A stretch of DNA of 64,000 nucleotides from Bacteroidota bacterium (GTDB taxonomy: Bacteria > Bacteroidota > Ignavibacteria > Ignavibacteriales > Ignavibacteriaceae), in NCBI GenBank assembly GCA_022708025.1, contig JAKIZM010000006.1, positions 1 through 64,000 of the forward strand, in the 5' to 3' direction. The position numbers and the translations under genes were made by a program. Of the stretch, positions 51,611 through 60,242 are shown in pieces. Within the stretch, counting starts at the first letter, position 1. Each line of letters opens with the position of its first letter. Under the pieces are notes generated by a model. The model did no database searches. It was not told the DNA's origin and saw only the letters and a program-made list of their open reading frames with translations.

Positions 51611-54078
51611 TAAATTCCCGAATGAAGAATGTTGATAAATAATTTAATTGCACCTTCAACTCCTGCAGGAATTTCTCTGAAGAATGATAAACCTGTGTAA
51701 ACGAAGGTTCCTTTGCCATATTTAGTATATAATAATGAGCTTAGCTTTTCACTTTCACCATTATCATTCATTGACAAAAGCGTTTCATATTTACTATCCC
51801 ATTCATTTGGGAAATATAAACCTCTTTCCTGTATCCATCCTTTAAAATCATCTTCAGTTATTTTATATGGAAAGTTAAAGACTTTATGATCTTTATTCAG
51901 AATTTTAACCGGACTGTTTTCATCTGTAACTCTGTCGTGAGAAATTTTAAACGGATAAATGCCGGGATTTAAAATAAGTTGTGCGGTTGTATTATACTGC
52001 GAAATCAATGTCCCGCCGTTTTCAACGTATTTAAACAATTCTTTTTGAAATGCCGAAAGCTCATCTCTTGTATTATATGCTCTTATTCCCGTTATTATAA
52101 CATCATATTGTTCCAGTTGATTTTGACTGAATTGTTTATCATCAAATACCACAACATCAAATCCGAGATCGCTTAGAAAATCAGGAATCAAGTCACCTGA
52201 ACCGGGAATATATCCGATTTTCTTTAACTTGCTTTTTGTAAGATCATAAGATTGCAAAACAGCTTTGGATTCCTGAAAAATTGTTTGAGGCATTATATGT
52301 TTGTATTGCTTGCGGATAATCTTTTTGGAGTATTCTTTGCCGTCAATTAATACTTTAGCAATTATTTCAGATTTATCTGATGACTGTGACGGAGTAACTT
52401 TTATGAAATAATCTTTTTTCTGATTCTTTTTCATATCAGAAAAATCAATTGTTGCAGGCTCTATCTTCCAGCTATTATTTACGTTAAAGAGAATCTTTCC
52501 TGAAAGATTATCTTTAAATGATTGAACAGTAACTTTAATATCTTTTGATGAATGACCGTTGAAGAAATAAAGATCTTTTTCTATGTTGATTACAGCAGGC
52601 GGTGCAATTTTAACCTGAGAATATAATTCACCGTCAACCGGATCGGTAATTCGTTTATATAATGGAACTGAAAAGTCAATCGTTTCTCCGTAAATCTCAA
52701 CTGTAAAATTACAAGTAAACGGAGCTTTGGATTCAGGTAATCCAATTAATGTTTGATCATCAACAACAAAATTTCCTGCTTCGCGCTCTTTTCTTAACCA
52801 GTATGGATTTGATATATTTACATCATCAGGAATTTGAATATCAAAATCATAGCTGAACATTTCGCCTTTTTTCAAAGGAGTATTTTCATCTTTATGGAAT
52901 TCATCATTTATAGAAATGTTTTTTAGAATAAAATTTTCGGCGCTTCTGTTAACTATTGATGTTTTAACTTTTATCTGATCACCGAGTGCATAATATTCAT
53001 CGTTACTTATAGCTTCAATCCATATTCCTGCACAGGAACGAATTAATTCTCTTACTTCTGCAATCTTAACTCTCTTCCAATATTCGTCTTTTAGATTTTT
53101 AATTTTTGTGTAAATAGGAATAAGGTCAGAAATTAATGCAGAAGGATTTTCAGCATCATATTCATTGATTGCTTTATTGATTAATTTTTCTATTTCATCT
53201 CCGCCTTCAATCCGTTTCCAGGAAAGCTCAATTCCTTCGAACAAATCCTGTTTCACTGAATCACCTTTTAACAGAACAAAATAATTAAGCATATTATTTC
53301 TTGTAGCAGATGAACCAAATCCCTGGCTCTTATGCATTGATCTGCTTAGAGCAGAAATTTCAGTATATGATTTTCCGAGCAGAGGATTATATTCACCTAC
53401 ATTTATAACAGGAAGTTTTGTCAGATCAATTTTTTTATTTTCTAAAGTCTGAGGCCAGGCATTCCAGAAGATTCTTTTTGGCTGCCAGGTTGAAACATAT
53501 TTAAGTTGTTCGGGAAAAGCGTTTGGATTGTTAGCTAAATCAAATGCTTCGGAAGCAAGAATTGCAGATGCAGTATGATGACCGTGTCCTCCTTCGCCTG
53601 TTGTTGGAAATCTTGCAATGATCACATCAGGTCTGAACTTTCTGACTATCCATACAACATCGCTTAATATTTTATTCTTATTCCAGATTTTAAAAGCTTC
53701 ATCAGGGGATTTTGAATAACCAAAATCTAGTGCCCGTGTAAAAAACTGCTCGCCGCCATCAATTTTTCTTGCTTCGAGTAATTCCTGTGTTCTTATAACT
53801 CCAAGCTGTTCTGATTGCTCCGATCCGATAAGATTTTGTCCACCATCGCCACGAGTAATTGAAAGATAGGCAGTTCTTAACATTTTGCCTTTTGCAAGAT
53901 ATGAGATAACCGCAGTGTTTTCATCATCAGGATGTGCACCTATGAACAAAGCACTTCCAAGGACATTTAGTTTATTTAAAGCCAGTCTTATTTCAGATGA
54001 GTTTAAGTTGGGGTTTGGTTGTGAGTAAATTGATATTAATGTAGCCATACAAAAAATTGCAATCAGTTTTAATTTCAT
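51610..54078 (-). CDS. PIG-L-family deacetylase with large C-terminal extension
   Basis: An 822-residue exported protein (signal to IYSQ). Residues about 40-260 form an LmbE/PIG-L metal-dependent N-acetylglucosaminyl deacetylase: ALFIGAHPDDENTAVISYLA (catalytic Asp and zinc ligands), TRGDGGQNLIG, and EGGHGHHTASAILA with the His ligands. The remaining ~550 residues include beta-sandwich stretches (about 360-600) and a final flavodoxin/ThuA-like part (IGYIPGSGDLIPDFL, NGGTLISQYNT, GKGTFVYTGLSFFREIP). The substrate is probably an N-acetylated sugar. First gene of the operon with the 44-residue peptide and the symporter. Confidence 0.87.
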   Translation of the reverse strand: MKLKLIAIFCMATLISIYSQPNPNLNSSEIRLALNKLNVLGSALFIGAHPDDENTAVISYLAKGKMLRTAYLSITRGDGGQNLIGSEQSEQLGVIRTQELLEARKIDGGEQFFTRALDFGYSKSPDEAFKIWNKNKILSDVVWIVRKFRPDVIIARFPTTGEGGHGHHTASAILASEAFDLANNPNAFPEQLKYVSTWQPKRIFWNAWPQTLENKKIDLTKLPVINVGEYNPLLGKSYTEISALSRSMHKSQGFGSSATRNNMLNYFVLLKGDSVKQDLFEGIELSWKRIEGGDEIEKLINKAINEYDAENPSALISDLIPIYTKIKNLKDEYWKRVKIAEVRELIRSCAGIWIEAISNDEYYALGDQIKVKTSIVNRSAENFILKNISINDEFHKDENTPLKKGEMFSYDFDIQIPDDVNISNPYWLRKEREAGNFVVDDQTLIGLPESKAPFTCNFTVEIYGETIDFSVPLYKRITDPVDGELYSQVKIAPPAVINIEKDLYFFNGHSSKDIKVTVQSFKDNLSGKILFNVNNSWKIEPATIDFSDMKKNQKKDYFIKVTPSQSSDKSEIIAKVLIDGKEYSKKIIRKQYKHIMPQTIFQESKAVLQSYDLTKSKLKKIGYIPGSGDLIPDFLSDLGFDVVVFDDKQFSQNQLEQYDVIITGIRAYNTRDELSAFQKELFKYVENGGTLISQYNTTAQLILNPGIYPFKISHDRVTDENSPVKILNKDHKVFNFPYKITEDDFKGWIQERGLYFPNEWDSKYETLLSMNDNGESEKLSSLLYTKYGKGTFVYTGLSFFREIPAGVEGAIKLFINILHSGI

Positions 54079-54208
54079 AAATCCGGTAGTTATTAAATAG
54101 ATAAAATTTTAATTCGATTATAATTTAATTGACAGAATTATCCAAGATAAAAAATCACAAATTGATTTTTGATGATTTTATCTTTGCAAAGTGCTCTTTG
54201 AATACTGT

Positions 54209-54890
54209 TGTCATCCTGAGCGGAGTCGAAGGATGACATTCTCTTTTCTTGCGTTAATATTCTTTCAATCAAGTCACACATCGAAAGGCTCAGTTTTATC
54301 AGCCTCTGGCTGAGTGACAATGGTTTTCATAATTTGTTCATTTTGTTTGTCAGTCTGGATATTATGACAATGTCGAGCTGTTTTTAATCTATTTGGATTT
54401 ATAGATTTATAATTTTTTATATAAGCACAGCCAGAGTTAATAACGGCACAAATTATTTTTAACAGTTTATTTTCAATATTGTTTAATATTAGTCCTCTTG
54501 TCATCCTGAGCGGAGTCGAAGGATGACATTCTCATAATAATATTTTAATAGGGTCACACTTCGATAGGCTCAGTGTGACAGTGGTTTTTATAATTTATTA
54601 ATATTATTTGTCAGTCTGAGCTTGTCGAAGACGGTAATAACAAGAGAAATAATTTCCCATTTATTACATCGTCAATTTACACTTATATATTATGCTAATT
54701 TTTTAGATTGGTTATTATTGTAATCTTCTTTGTCATCCTGAGCGAAGTCGAAGGATGAGATTCTCTTTTTTTGCGCTAATATTTTTTCAATCAAGTCACA
54801 CTTCGACAGGCTCAGTGTGACAGTGGTTTTTATAGTTTATTAATATTATTTGTCAGTCTGAGTTAATCGAAGACGTTAATAACAAGAAAA
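54209..54890. repeat. REP-like repeats with TCATCCTGAG hairpins
   Basis: TGTCATCCTGAGCGGAGTCGAAGGATGACA occurs twice (54209-54238, 54499-54528) and once with changes (54731-54758). Each is followed by a spacer and TCACACTTCGA.AGGCTCAGTGTGACAG and, in two, by GTCAGTCTGAG..TCGAAGACG. All are palindromic. They fill the 900 bp between convergent and divergent genes (PIG-L start and kdsA start) and hold no ORF I support. Confidence 0.85.
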
Positions 54891-54992
54891 ATCATTTTTA
54901 ATTATTATTCAATTTAGCCCCTAAAACAACTCCGCATATTCATTAAAAGCTTAATTTTATTTATTTTCACGACTGAATAACAAAAAAATCTT

Positions 54993-55808
54993 ATGACTGT
55001 AAACATTAATCGTATAAAAATAGGCGATAACAATCCTTTTGTTTTAATTGCCGGACCTTGCGTTGTTGAAAATGAAAAAATGATACTGGAAACAGCCGAG
55101 GCAATCGCTAAAATTACTAATGAACTTAAGATCCCGTTTATTTTCAAATCAAGTTTTAAAAAAGCAAACAGAACAAACTTAAAATCATTTACAGGTTTAG
55201 GTGATAAAGAATCAATTACAATTCTGAAAAAAGTAAAAGATGATTTTAACCTTCCGGTTCTTACAGATATCCATAAAGAATCGGATGTTGATCTGGTTGG
55301 TGATTCAGCAGATGTTCTTCAGATACCGGCTTTTCTTTCAAGACAAACTGATTTGCTAATTGCTGCAGGAAATTCAGGTAAAGTTGTAAACATAAAAAAA
55401 GGACAATTCCTTGCACCAGAAGACATGAAACACGCTGTTGATAAAGTTGCTTCAACAGGTAACAATAAAATTCTGCTTACAGAACGAGGAACTACTTTTG
55501 GATATCACAATCTTGTTGTAGATATGCGTTCATTAGTTATAATGAGAGAACTTGGTTATCCGGTTGTAATGGATGCAACACACGCAGTTCAGCTCCCAAG
55601 TAAAGATTTAGTAAGTGGTGGTCAGCCGAAGTTTATTAAACCGCTTGCCCGTGCTGCAGCGGCAGTTGGCATTGATGCAATATTTCTTGAAGTTCATCCG
55701 GACCCTAAAAATGCAATGAGCGATGCTGCAAGTCAGCTTCCACTTAATGAGTTAAAACCTTTATTGATTGATTTATTAAAAATTGATCGCTTAATTAAAA
55801 ATTACTAA
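54993..55808 (+). CDS. kdsA: 3-deoxy-8-phosphooctulonate (KDO-8-P) synthase
   Basis: A 271-residue enzyme that condenses phosphoenolpyruvate with arabinose 5-phosphate. Motifs are IAGPCVVENEKM, FKSSFKKANRTNLKSFTG, VLTDIHKESD, QIPAFLSRQTDLL, KGQFLAPEDM, LTERGTTFGYHNLVVDMRS, MDATHAVQLPS and FLEVHPDPKNAMSDAASQLP. The TERG-TFGYNNLVVD block and all substrate-binding arginines and lysines I expect are present. First gene of the KDO/LPS-export operon. Starts with ATG 16 bases after a TAACAAAAAAATC leader with no strong Shine-Dalgarno. Confidence 0.97.
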   Translation: MTVNINRIKIGDNNPFVLIAGPCVVENEKMILETAEAIAKITNELKIPFIFKSSFKKANRTNLKSFTGLGDKESITILKKVKDDFNLPVLTDIHKESDVDLVGDSADVLQIPAFLSRQTDLLIAAGNSGKVVNIKKGQFLAPEDMKHAVDKVASTGNNKILLTERGTTFGYHNLVVDMRSLVIMRELGYPVVMDATHAVQLPSKDLVSGGQPKFIKPLARAAAAVGIDAIFLEVHPDPKNAMSDAASQLPLNELKPLLIDLLKIDRLIKNY

Positions 55809-55828
55809 TAACACTCAGGTAATCAGTT

Positions 55829-56800
55829 TTGAATGATATTATAAAACATGGTAAAGAAGTAATACGAATTGAAGCATCAGCAATTGCTGATCTTGAACAA
55901 AGTATTAACGGTGATTTTGTTAATGCTGTTGAAACAATACTTAATTCAACCGGAAGAGTTGTTTTTACAGGAATGGGTAAATCCGGATTAATAGCAAGAA
56001 AAATAGTTGCAACTCTTAACTCAACAGGAACAGCAGCAATTTTTTTACATCCAACTGATGCATTGCATGGTGATCTTGGAATGGTAAGAAGTGAAGATGT
56101 TGTAATTTTAATTTCCAAAAGCGGAAATACTGAAGAGATATCCAATCTGCTTCCGATGCTTAAGAGATTAAATGTTAAAATGATTGCAATGTGCGGCAAC
56201 AAAGAATCCAAACTTGCTCAGGAGTGCGACATCTTTTTAAGCATTGCAGTAAAAGAAGAAGCCTGTCCTTATGATCTTGCTCCAACCGCTTCAACAACTG
56301 TAACTCTAGCCCTTGGCGATGCACTTGCAGTATCATTACTTAAAAAAAGAAATTTTACTCCAAAAGATTTTGCATTTCTTCATCCGGGCGGAAGCCTTGG
56401 TAAAAGGCTTTCACTGAAAATTAAAGAAGTGATGATTACAGGTGATCGCATTCCTATTGTTAATAAAGATACTTCAATCAAAGATGTAATATTTGAGATA
56501 ACAAGCAAACGATTGGGAACAACTTGTGTCGTTGATAATTCTAATAAGTTGGTTGGGATAATTACAGATGGTGACTTGAGAAGACTTCTTGAAAAAACTC
56601 TGAATATCAGTGGACTATTAGCAAAAGATGTAATGACTAAAAAGCCAAAAGTTCTTAATGAAGAATATCTCGCTTCATTTGCACTTCAGCAGATGGAAAA
56701 TTTTAAAATTACCAGCCTTGTTATTATTGATGATCAAAAGCATCCAATTGGAATTATTCATCTTCACGACCTTATAAACCTTGGATTACAGAACAGATGA
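55829..56800 (+). CDS. kdsD: Arabinose-5-phosphate isomerase
   Basis: A 323-residue SIS-CBS-CBS protein that turns ribulose 5-phosphate into arabinose 5-phosphate for KdsA. The SIS part has GMGKSGLIARKIVATLNSTG, DLGMVRSEDVVILISKSGNTEE and AMCGNKESKL, and after ASTTVTLALGDALAV and HPGGSLGKRL come two CBS domains (DRIPIVNKDTSIKDV; LLAKDVMTKKPKVL). It starts 20 bases after kdsA. Its TGA overlaps the next gene's ATG (ATGA). Alternative GutQ-type identity is less likely beside kdsA. Confidence 0.96.
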   Translation: MNDIIKHGKEVIRIEASAIADLEQSINGDFVNAVETILNSTGRVVFTGMGKSGLIARKIVATLNSTGTAAIFLHPTDALHGDLGMVRSEDVVILISKSGNTEEISNLLPMLKRLNVKMIAMCGNKESKLAQECDIFLSIAVKEEACPYDLAPTASTTVTLALGDALAVSLLKKRNFTPKDFAFLHPGGSLGKRLSLKIKEVMITGDRIPIVNKDTSIKDVIFEITSKRLGTTCVVDNSNKLVGIITDGDLRRLLEKTLNISGLLAKDVMTKKPKVLNEEYLASFALQQMENFKITSLVIIDDQKHPIGIIHLHDLINLGLQNR

Positions 56801-57336
56801 AGTATTTTTTATTCTTTATCTCAGTTCTAATAATGTTTCAATATTGTTCTTCTAAAAGAGTTAAACCTTCTGTTGATATCAATCTTAACACACAGGAACT
56901 GCCTTCACAAGAAAGCTGGAATGCAGTTGTAACTTTTTCAGATTCAGGAAAAACTAAAGCAATTCTGTGGGCAGGACATCTTAGAAAGTATGATGAGAAA
57001 AGAGAAACTTATCTGGATCAAAATATCAAAGTAGATTTTTATAATGATGAAGAAGTAAAAACATCTACACTTACTTCTAAAAATGGAAGGGTGGATGAAA
57101 CAACAAATAATCTTTTTGCTATCGATAGCGTGGTTGTTTACAGCGATAGTGTTACAATTCATACTGAAGAAATGATGTGGAGAAATAAAGATCGTAAAAT
57201 TGTATCTGATAAGTTTGTAACTGTAATTTCCCCTCAGGAAAAAATTGAAGGCTATGGCTTTGAGTCTGATCAGAATCTGAAAAATTATGTTATCTATAAA
57301 ATAACTTATGTTACAAGAGCGGATACGATAAAATGA
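56797..57336 (+). CDS. lptC: LPS-export protein LptC
   Basis: A 179-residue lipoprotein-like protein: a short N-terminal hydrophobic part (KYFLFFISVLIMFQYCSS) with a lipobox Cys, then a beta-jellyroll with repeating strands (AILWAGHLRKYDEKRETYLD, VDFYNDEEVKTSTLTSKNG, IHTEEMMWRNKDRKIVSDKF). This is the LptC fold of the bridge that carries LPS from the inner to the outer membrane. It overlaps its neighbours by four bases on both sides. Confidence 0.85.
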   Translation: MKYFLFFISVLIMFQYCSSKRVKPSVDINLNTQELPSQESWNAVVTFSDSGKTKAILWAGHLRKYDEKRETYLDQNIKVDFYNDEEVKTSTLTSKNGRVDETTNNLFAIDSVVVYSDSVTIHTEEMMWRNKDRKIVSDKFVTVISPQEKIEGYGFESDQNLKNYVIYKITYVTRADTIK

Positions 57337-58718
57337 AATCGCTCCTAACATTGCTCTGTATTTTTCTTTTGTCGGTTTTTTCTTTGCCACAACAAAGCAA
57401 GCTGATTACTGTAATTGGCGATTCACTTGTTGGGCGAATGGTAAATGGAGAATCTACACGAGAAGTTTATGGAAATGTTGTTTTAACTCAAGGCGAAGTA
57501 AGAATAACCTGTAATAAGGCAATTCAATATATTTCCAGAAACGAAGCTGAATTGATTGGAAATGTTGTTGCTACCAAGGATACTTTAACAATTAAAACTC
57601 CCAAAGGATATTATTTCGGGAATCTTGAAAAAACAAGAAGCACCTCCGGTGTTTATCTGGATGATAAGAAAGTTATTCTAACTGCTGACAGCGGCGAATA
57701 TTATTTTAATGAAGATCGTGCTTTTTTTGAATCAAGAGTTAAGCTTTATGATACAACAACAACTTTAACATCAAATGAATTAACATATTACCAGCAACAA
57801 AACAGAGCAATAGCCGTTGGAGATGTTCTGATATTTGACGGCGAAAATCAAATATACGCTGATACGCTTGAGCATTTTAGAAATACAAAAATTACTTTTG
57901 CTTTCAGTAATGTTAGATTAGTTAATCTGAAAAATAATTCCGAGATTTTTGGTGAACATCTTGAAGATTACAGACAGCGGGGATATTCGCTAATTGATCG
58001 CAATCCGTTATTTATTCAGGTTGATACAACTTATACTCATAATGAAGATAAAACAGAAAATATTAAGCTTGATACTTTATTTATCAAATCAAGGGTAATG
58101 GAAGCATACCGCGATTCGGCTGAAAGATTTTTAGCGATTGATTCTGTGAAAATTTTAAAAGAAGATTTTGCCTCTGTAAATGATCTGACAATATTTTATC
58201 GTAATGAGGAAAGAATAGTAACAAGTAAAATTAATTCTATCTCTGTTCAGCCTGTTTTATGGAATGAAAATTCTCAGTTGACTGGTGATTCAATAACGAT
58301 TTATCTTGTAGATAATAAGATAAAGCAGCTTGATGTTGATGGCAGTTCGTTTATGCTTTCACAAAATGAGAATTATCTTGAAAGATATGACCAGACATCA
58401 AGTGCACAGATAAAATTATTTTTTAATGAAAGTAAAATTGTTAGAGCTGAGTTTTACGGAAATGTATTTTCAATTTATTACATGTTTGATGGTGAAACTG
58501 CAAATGGGCTTACTAAATCCAATTCAGCTTCTACTACAGTAATTTTTGAAAACAATGAAGTAACAGAAGTTAAGCTTTATAAAAACCCTGCAAGCGAGTA
58601 TTATCCTGAAAAGGATGTTGAAGGAAATGAAAAAGAATATTTGCTGCCGCGATTTGTTGTCTATAAAAATAAACCGACAAAAACTGAAATGTATAATCTT
58701 CTGAATAAATATAGATAA
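57333..58718 (+). CDS. OstA-like (LptA/LptD N-domain) LPS-transport protein
   Basis: A 461-residue exported protein (signal to SLPQQ). It has OstA-type repeats: GEVRITCNKAIQYISRNEAE and LIGNVVATKDTLTIKTPKG, later DRAFFESRVKLYDTTTTLTS and AVGDVLIFDGENQIYADTL. At 461 residues it is much longer than E. coli LptA (185), with perhaps three jellyroll modules. It probably forms the periplasmic LPS bridge. The gene lies between lptC and lptB, overlapping lptC by four bases. Confidence 0.85.
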   Translation: MKSLLTLLCIFLLSVFSLPQQSKLITVIGDSLVGRMVNGESTREVYGNVVLTQGEVRITCNKAIQYISRNEAELIGNVVATKDTLTIKTPKGYYFGNLEKTRSTSGVYLDDKKVILTADSGEYYFNEDRAFFESRVKLYDTTTTLTSNELTYYQQQNRAIAVGDVLIFDGENQIYADTLEHFRNTKITFAFSNVRLVNLKNNSEIFGEHLEDYRQRGYSLIDRNPLFIQVDTTYTHNEDKTENIKLDTLFIKSRVMEAYRDSAERFLAIDSVKILKEDFASVNDLTIFYRNEERIVTSKINSISVQPVLWNENSQLTGDSITIYLVDNKIKQLDVDGSSFMLSQNENYLERYDQTSSAQIKLFFNESKIVRAEFYGNVFSIYYMFDGETANGLTKSNSASTTVIFENNEVTEVKLYKNPASEYYPEKDVEGNEKEYLLPRFVVYKNKPTKTEMYNLLNKYR

Positions 58719-58723
58719 ATATT

Positions 58724-59461
58724 ATGAGCACTACATTAAGAAGCGAAGATCTTGTAAAGATTTACAAAAAAAGAGCAGTTGTAAATAAAGCATCTGTTAA
58801 AGTTTCTAAAGGAGAGATTGTCGGATTGCTTGGTCCGAATGGAGCTGGCAAGACTACAACTTTTTATATGATTACAGGAATGATTAAACCTGAATCGGGT
58901 AAGGTTTTTCTGGATGAAACAGATATTACGAAAATACCGATGTATAAAAGAGCAAGAATGGGTATAGGTTATCTTCCACAGGAGGCATCAATCTTCAGAA
59001 CTTTATCTGTTGAAAATAATTTATTAGCTGTTCTTGAAATGACAAAGCTGGATGCAAAACAACGCAAAGAAAAATGTGAAAAATTACTTGAAGAACTTTC
59101 GATAACTCATATCAGAAAAAGTCTTGGATTTCAACTAAGCGGCGGTGAAAGAAGAAGAACCGAAATAGCCCGCGCTCTTGCTACCGATCCAAGTTTTATT
59201 TTACTGGATGAACCTTTTGCCGGAGTTGACCCTATTGCTGTAGAAGATATAATGAATATTGTTTCGAATCTTAAAAACAGGGGAATAGGAGTTTTGGTTA
59301 CTGATCATAATGTTCACGAAACATTAAGCATTGTTGATAAGGCTTATATTCTAATCAATGGAGTAATCTTTAAGCAGGGGAGTGCAGATGAACTTGCAAA
59401 CGATGAAGAAGTAAGGAAATTATATCTCGGTGAAAAATTTAAGCTTGACAGATATTCCTGA
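58724..59461 (+). CDS. lptB: LPS-export ABC transporter ATPase
   Basis: A 245-residue ABC ATPase with Walker A GLLGPNGAGKTTTFYMITGM (about 35-54), Q-loop YLPQEASIFRTLSVENNLLA, signature LSGGERRRTEIARALATDP, Walker B FILLDEPFAGVDPI and the H-loop VTDHNVHETL. The sequence LLGPNGAGKTTTFY and PFAGVDPIAVEDI are typical of LptB. It powers extraction of LPS from the inner membrane. The membrane partners LptF/LptG are not in the window. Last gene of the operon. Confidence 0.95.
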   Translation: MSTTLRSEDLVKIYKKRAVVNKASVKVSKGEIVGLLGPNGAGKTTTFYMITGMIKPESGKVFLDETDITKIPMYKRARMGIGYLPQEASIFRTLSVENNLLAVLEMTKLDAKQRKEKCEKLLEELSITHIRKSLGFQLSGGERRRTEIARALATDPSFILLDEPFAGVDPIAVEDIMNIVSNLKNRGIGVLVTDHNVHETLSIVDKAYILINGVIFKQGSADELANDEEVRKLYLGEKFKLDRYS

Positions 59462-59522
59462 TAGGTTCTATTGATAGCTTAAAAATTATCTTATCTGTCA
59501 AGAATATAATCAGAAATACTTC

Positions 59523-60242
59523 TTATCTGATCTTGGTTATCATTTCTTCTGCTCTCTTAAGTGAATCTAATTTACCAACATCCATCCACTTAATATCATT
59601 GCAGATGTAAGCCAGAATATCTTCTCTTTGAGCCAGCAATAAGTAAGCTTTTATTACTGAGAACACTTTTTCTTCAGGAAACTTTTTAATCAGCTCAGGA
59701 TTTATAATATGAATTCCATTAAAAGCCAATTGCTCATAATTCTTATTCTCTCTGACAATTATTTTCTCATTCTTTTTTACATCTTCCCATCCGCATAAAA
59801 TATTTTCATCATTAAATAACAGATAACGGCTGCTTATTCTTTTGCTGACAACAAGTGAAGCCAGCGAATCATCTGATAAATGATAATTATAAAATTCATT
59901 CAGATCTAGGTTTGATATTATATCAACATTATGAATCAGAACCGGAAGATTATCAAAATACTGTAATGCATTTTTAATTCCGCCGCCGGTATCCAGTAAA
60001 AGATCTGATTCATCGGAAATAAAAATATCTGCAGCTAAAGTGTTTGATTCTAAAAAATTCTTAACCTTATCTGCGTGATGGTGAACATTAATTACGATCT
60101 TATTAAATCCGTATTCAATCAGATTCCTGATAGCAATTTCGAGTAAAGTTCTTCCGGAAATTTCGATAAGGGCTTTTGGAGTCTCATCTGTTAATGGCTT
60201 TAATCTTGTTCCAAGTCCTGCTGCTAAAATCATTGCCTGCAT
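59523..60242 (-). CDS. Sugar-1-phosphate nucleotidyltransferase
   Basis: A 239-residue enzyme of the mannose-1-phosphate guanylyl/glucose-1-phosphate thymidylyltransferase fold. It has the GXGTRL loop (AAGLGTRLKPLTDETPKALI), the DLLLDTGGGIKNAL segment, VLIHNVDIISNLD with the metal Asp and WMDVGKLDSLKRAE at the end. It resembles the MurU-type MurNAc-1-phosphate uridylyltransferase. Its ATG overlaps the upstream kinase stop (TAATG). With the AmgK-like kinase next to it, a cell-wall sugar-recycling role is plausible. Confidence 0.82.
   Translation of the reverse strand: MQAMILAAGLGTRLKPLTDETPKALIEISGRTLLEIAIRNLIEYGFNKIVINVHHHADKVKNFLESNTLAADIFISDESDLLLDTGGGIKNALQYFDNLPVLIHNVDIISNLDLNEFYNYHLSDDSLASLVVSKRISSRYLLFNDENILCGWEDVKKNEKIIVRENKNYEQLAFNGIHIINPELIKKFPEEKVFSVIKAYLLLAQREDILAYICNDIKWMDVGKLDSLKRAEEMITKIR

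Noticed and set aside
51528..51719. 63-residue minus-strand frame overlapping the PIG-L end
   Set aside because: It is out of frame with the PIG-L C-terminus (good GKGTFVYTG motif) and the 44-residue peptide explains the rest.
54209..54890. CRISPR-like spacing of TCATCCTGAG repeats
   Set aside because: Three copies at irregular spacing of over 200 bases, each palindromic; REP-like.
57333..58718. Full-length LptD
   Set aside because: Only OstA/LptA-like repeats are present; the large C-terminal beta-barrel of LptD is missing.
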